Origin: Capillimicrobium sp035565675
GTDB taxonomy: Bacteria > Actinomycetota > Thermoleophilia > Solirubrobacterales > Solirubrobacteraceae
Length of the DNA stretch: 14,839 bases
Reading direction: 5' to 3'
NCBI GenBank assembly: GCA_035565675.1
Contig: DATMSA010000049.1
Span: 1-14,839, forward strand
In this document: one piece after another, positions 13,726 to 14,839 of the stretch
Layout of the letters: the number at the start of each line of letters is the position of its first letter
How positions within the stretch are numbered: the stretch's first letter is position 1
Program-made: the position numbers and the translations under genes
The notes under the pieces: generated by a model
The model's database searches: none
Told to the model about the DNA's origin: nothing
What the model saw: the letters and a program-made list of their open reading frames with translations, nothing else

Positions 13726-14839
13726 ATGGCACTGGACACCGACACCAAGGTGCGCTTCCACGTCGACTCCGAGGTCGGGACGCTGCGCAAGGTGCTCGTG
13801 CACCGTCCCGGCCTGGAGCACACGCGCCTGACCCCGTCGAACGCGGACGACCTGCTCTTCGACGACGTCATCTGGGTCAAGCGCGCGAAGGAGGAGCACG
13901 ACGCCTTCGCGGAGGTCATGCGTGACCGCGGCGTGGAGGTCTTCTACGCCGAGTCGCTGCTGGCGGACGTGCTCGCCATCCCCGAGGCCCGCGACTGGAT
14001 CCTCGACCAGGTGCTCAACGAGCGCCACGTCGGCGTCTACCTGGCCCGCTCGCGCCGCGAGTGGGGCCGGGAGGCGCCGGTCGCCGAGGTCGCCGACTTC
14101 CTGATCGGCGGGATGACGAAGGCGGACCTGGACGCCGGGGCGGGGCTGACCTACGAGGCCAGCCGCCGCACCGACCTCCTGCTGCCGCCGCTGCCGAACT
14201 TCATCTTCCAGCGCGACCCGTCGAGCTGGATCTACGACGGGGTGACGCTGAACCCCATGATGAAGCCGGCGCGGCGGCCGGAGACCGTCTTCCTCGAGGC
14301 GATCTACCGCTGGCACCCCATGTTCGTCGCCGCCGGAGGCGTGCGCGTCTGGCACGGCGGCGTCGAGCAGGACTGGGGCCGCGCGACGGTCGAGGGCGGC
14401 GACGTCATGCCGATCGGCAACGGCGCCGTCATGATCGGCATGGGCGAGCGCACCGCGCCGCAGGCCGTGTCGCTGATCGCCCGCGAGCTGTTCAAGGCGG
14501 GCTCCGCGCAGGTCGTGTACGCGGTGATGCTGCCCAGCTCGCGCCACTACATGCACCTCGACACGGTCATGACGATGGTCGACCGCGACGCGGTGACGCT
14601 GTTCCCGCACGTGGTCGACGGCGCGCGCGTCTGGTCGCTGCGGCCGGGCGACGACCCCGAGCTGCCGGTCGTCGAGGAGTTCGTCGGCGGCGTCGTCAAG
14701 GCGATGGAGCAGGCGCTCGGCATCGACCGCATGCGGGTCATCCCCACCGGGGGCGACCCGTTCGGCAGCGAGCGCGAGCAGTGGGACGACGGCAACAACG
14801 TCCTGTGCCTCGAGCCGGGCGTCGTCGTCGCCTACGACC
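13726..14839 (+). CDS. arcA: Arginine deiminase, C-terminus cut by window edge
   Basis: 371 residues are visible of a family that is usually about 410. The catalytic cysteine, near the C-terminus, lies past the edge, so activity cannot be confirmed. The other active-site positions line up with Pseudomonas ADI to within 2 residues: Asp164 in FQRDPSSWI (161-169), Glu223 in VEGGD (222-226), His277 and Asp279 in MHLDT (276-280). N-terminal features SEVGTLRKVLVHRPG (15-29) and LTPSNADDLLFDDVIW (35-50) are diagnostic. The enzyme converts arginine to citrulline and ammonia in the cytosol. It has the best ribosome binding site of the operon, AAAGGAG at 13713-13719, 6 nt before the ATG, suggesting higher expression than the coupled genes upstream. 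The ornithine carbamoyltransferase gene arcB is probably downstream. Confidence 0.96.
   Translation, partial: MALDTDTKVRFHVDSEVGTLRKVLVHRPGLEHTRLTPSNADDLLFDDVIWVKRAKEEHDAFAEVMRDRGVEVFYAESLLADVLAIPEARDWILDQVLNERHVGVYLARSRREWGREAPVAEVADFLIGGMTKADLDAGAGLTYEASRRTDLLLPPLPNFIFQRDPSSWIYDGVTLNPMMKPARRPETVFLEAIYRWHPMFVAAGGVRVWHGGVEQDWGRATVEGGDVMPIGNGAVMIGMGERTAPQAVSLIARELFKAGSAQVVYAVMLPSSRHYMHLDTVMTMVDRDAVTLFPHVVDGARVWSLRPGDDPELPVVEEFVGGVVKAMEQALGIDRMRVIPTGGDPFGSEREQWDDGNNVLCLEPGVVVAYD

Noticed and set aside
11958..13919. Minus-strand 653-codon open frame opposite the transporter
   Set aside because: Shadow of the YfcC-family gene; His/Asp/Arg-rich with no recognisable domain.

Overview
The window is very G+C-rich chromosomal DNA with strongly GC-biased third codon positions. 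It carries many TetR regulators, tandem-domain universal stress proteins, short ATGA gene overlaps, and a secreted hydrolase whose C-terminal cysteine/'PSSRIGTG' module I associate with Thermoleophilia. Together these suggest an actinobacterium, most likely a Solirubrobacterales/Thermoleophilia relative. That placement is inference from gene style, not a marker gene. I see no rRNA, tRNA, CRISPR array, insertion sequence or phage gene. The longest stretch without a gene is about 220 bases.

Left region (1-1231): a truncated TetR regulator faces away from an azoreductase-like flavoprotein gene, which is translationally coupled to a small SMR exporter of the Gdx/SugE type. A perfect 18-bp palindrome lies between the divergent genes and is the obvious operator. 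A 12-bp-stem hairpin at the SMR stop codon ends this unit and also serves the convergent gene.

Stress and proteostasis block, minus strand (1238-5473): a dodecin gene coupled to a two-domain universal stress protein, a small coiled-coil protein of unknown function, and a large Lon-like AAA+ protease with an intact Ser-Lys dyad but an Arg in the Walker A lysine position. Several hairpins or inverted repeats sit in the gaps.

Middle region (5582-9722): a second TetR regulator, a secreted lipase-like hydrolase (convergent, tails overlapping), and a divergent 14-TM DHA2 drug exporter. The lipase/exporter gap holds a perfect 24-bp inverted repeat with the look of a TetR operator that could control both genes. 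The TetR at 5582 is the nearest candidate to bind it.

Right region (9794 to the edge): an arginine deiminase operon in the order carbamate kinase (arcC), M20 metallopeptidase, YfcC/DcuC-type transporter, arginine deiminase (arcA, cut by the window edge). The first three genes overlap by ATGA. The embedded peptidase and non-ArcD transporter suggest a route that imports arginine or an arginyl peptide, frees arginine, deiminates it, and makes ATP from carbamoyl phosphate. The ornithine carbamoyltransferase that would complete it is not in view and may lie downstream. This operon is the most interesting system in the window.
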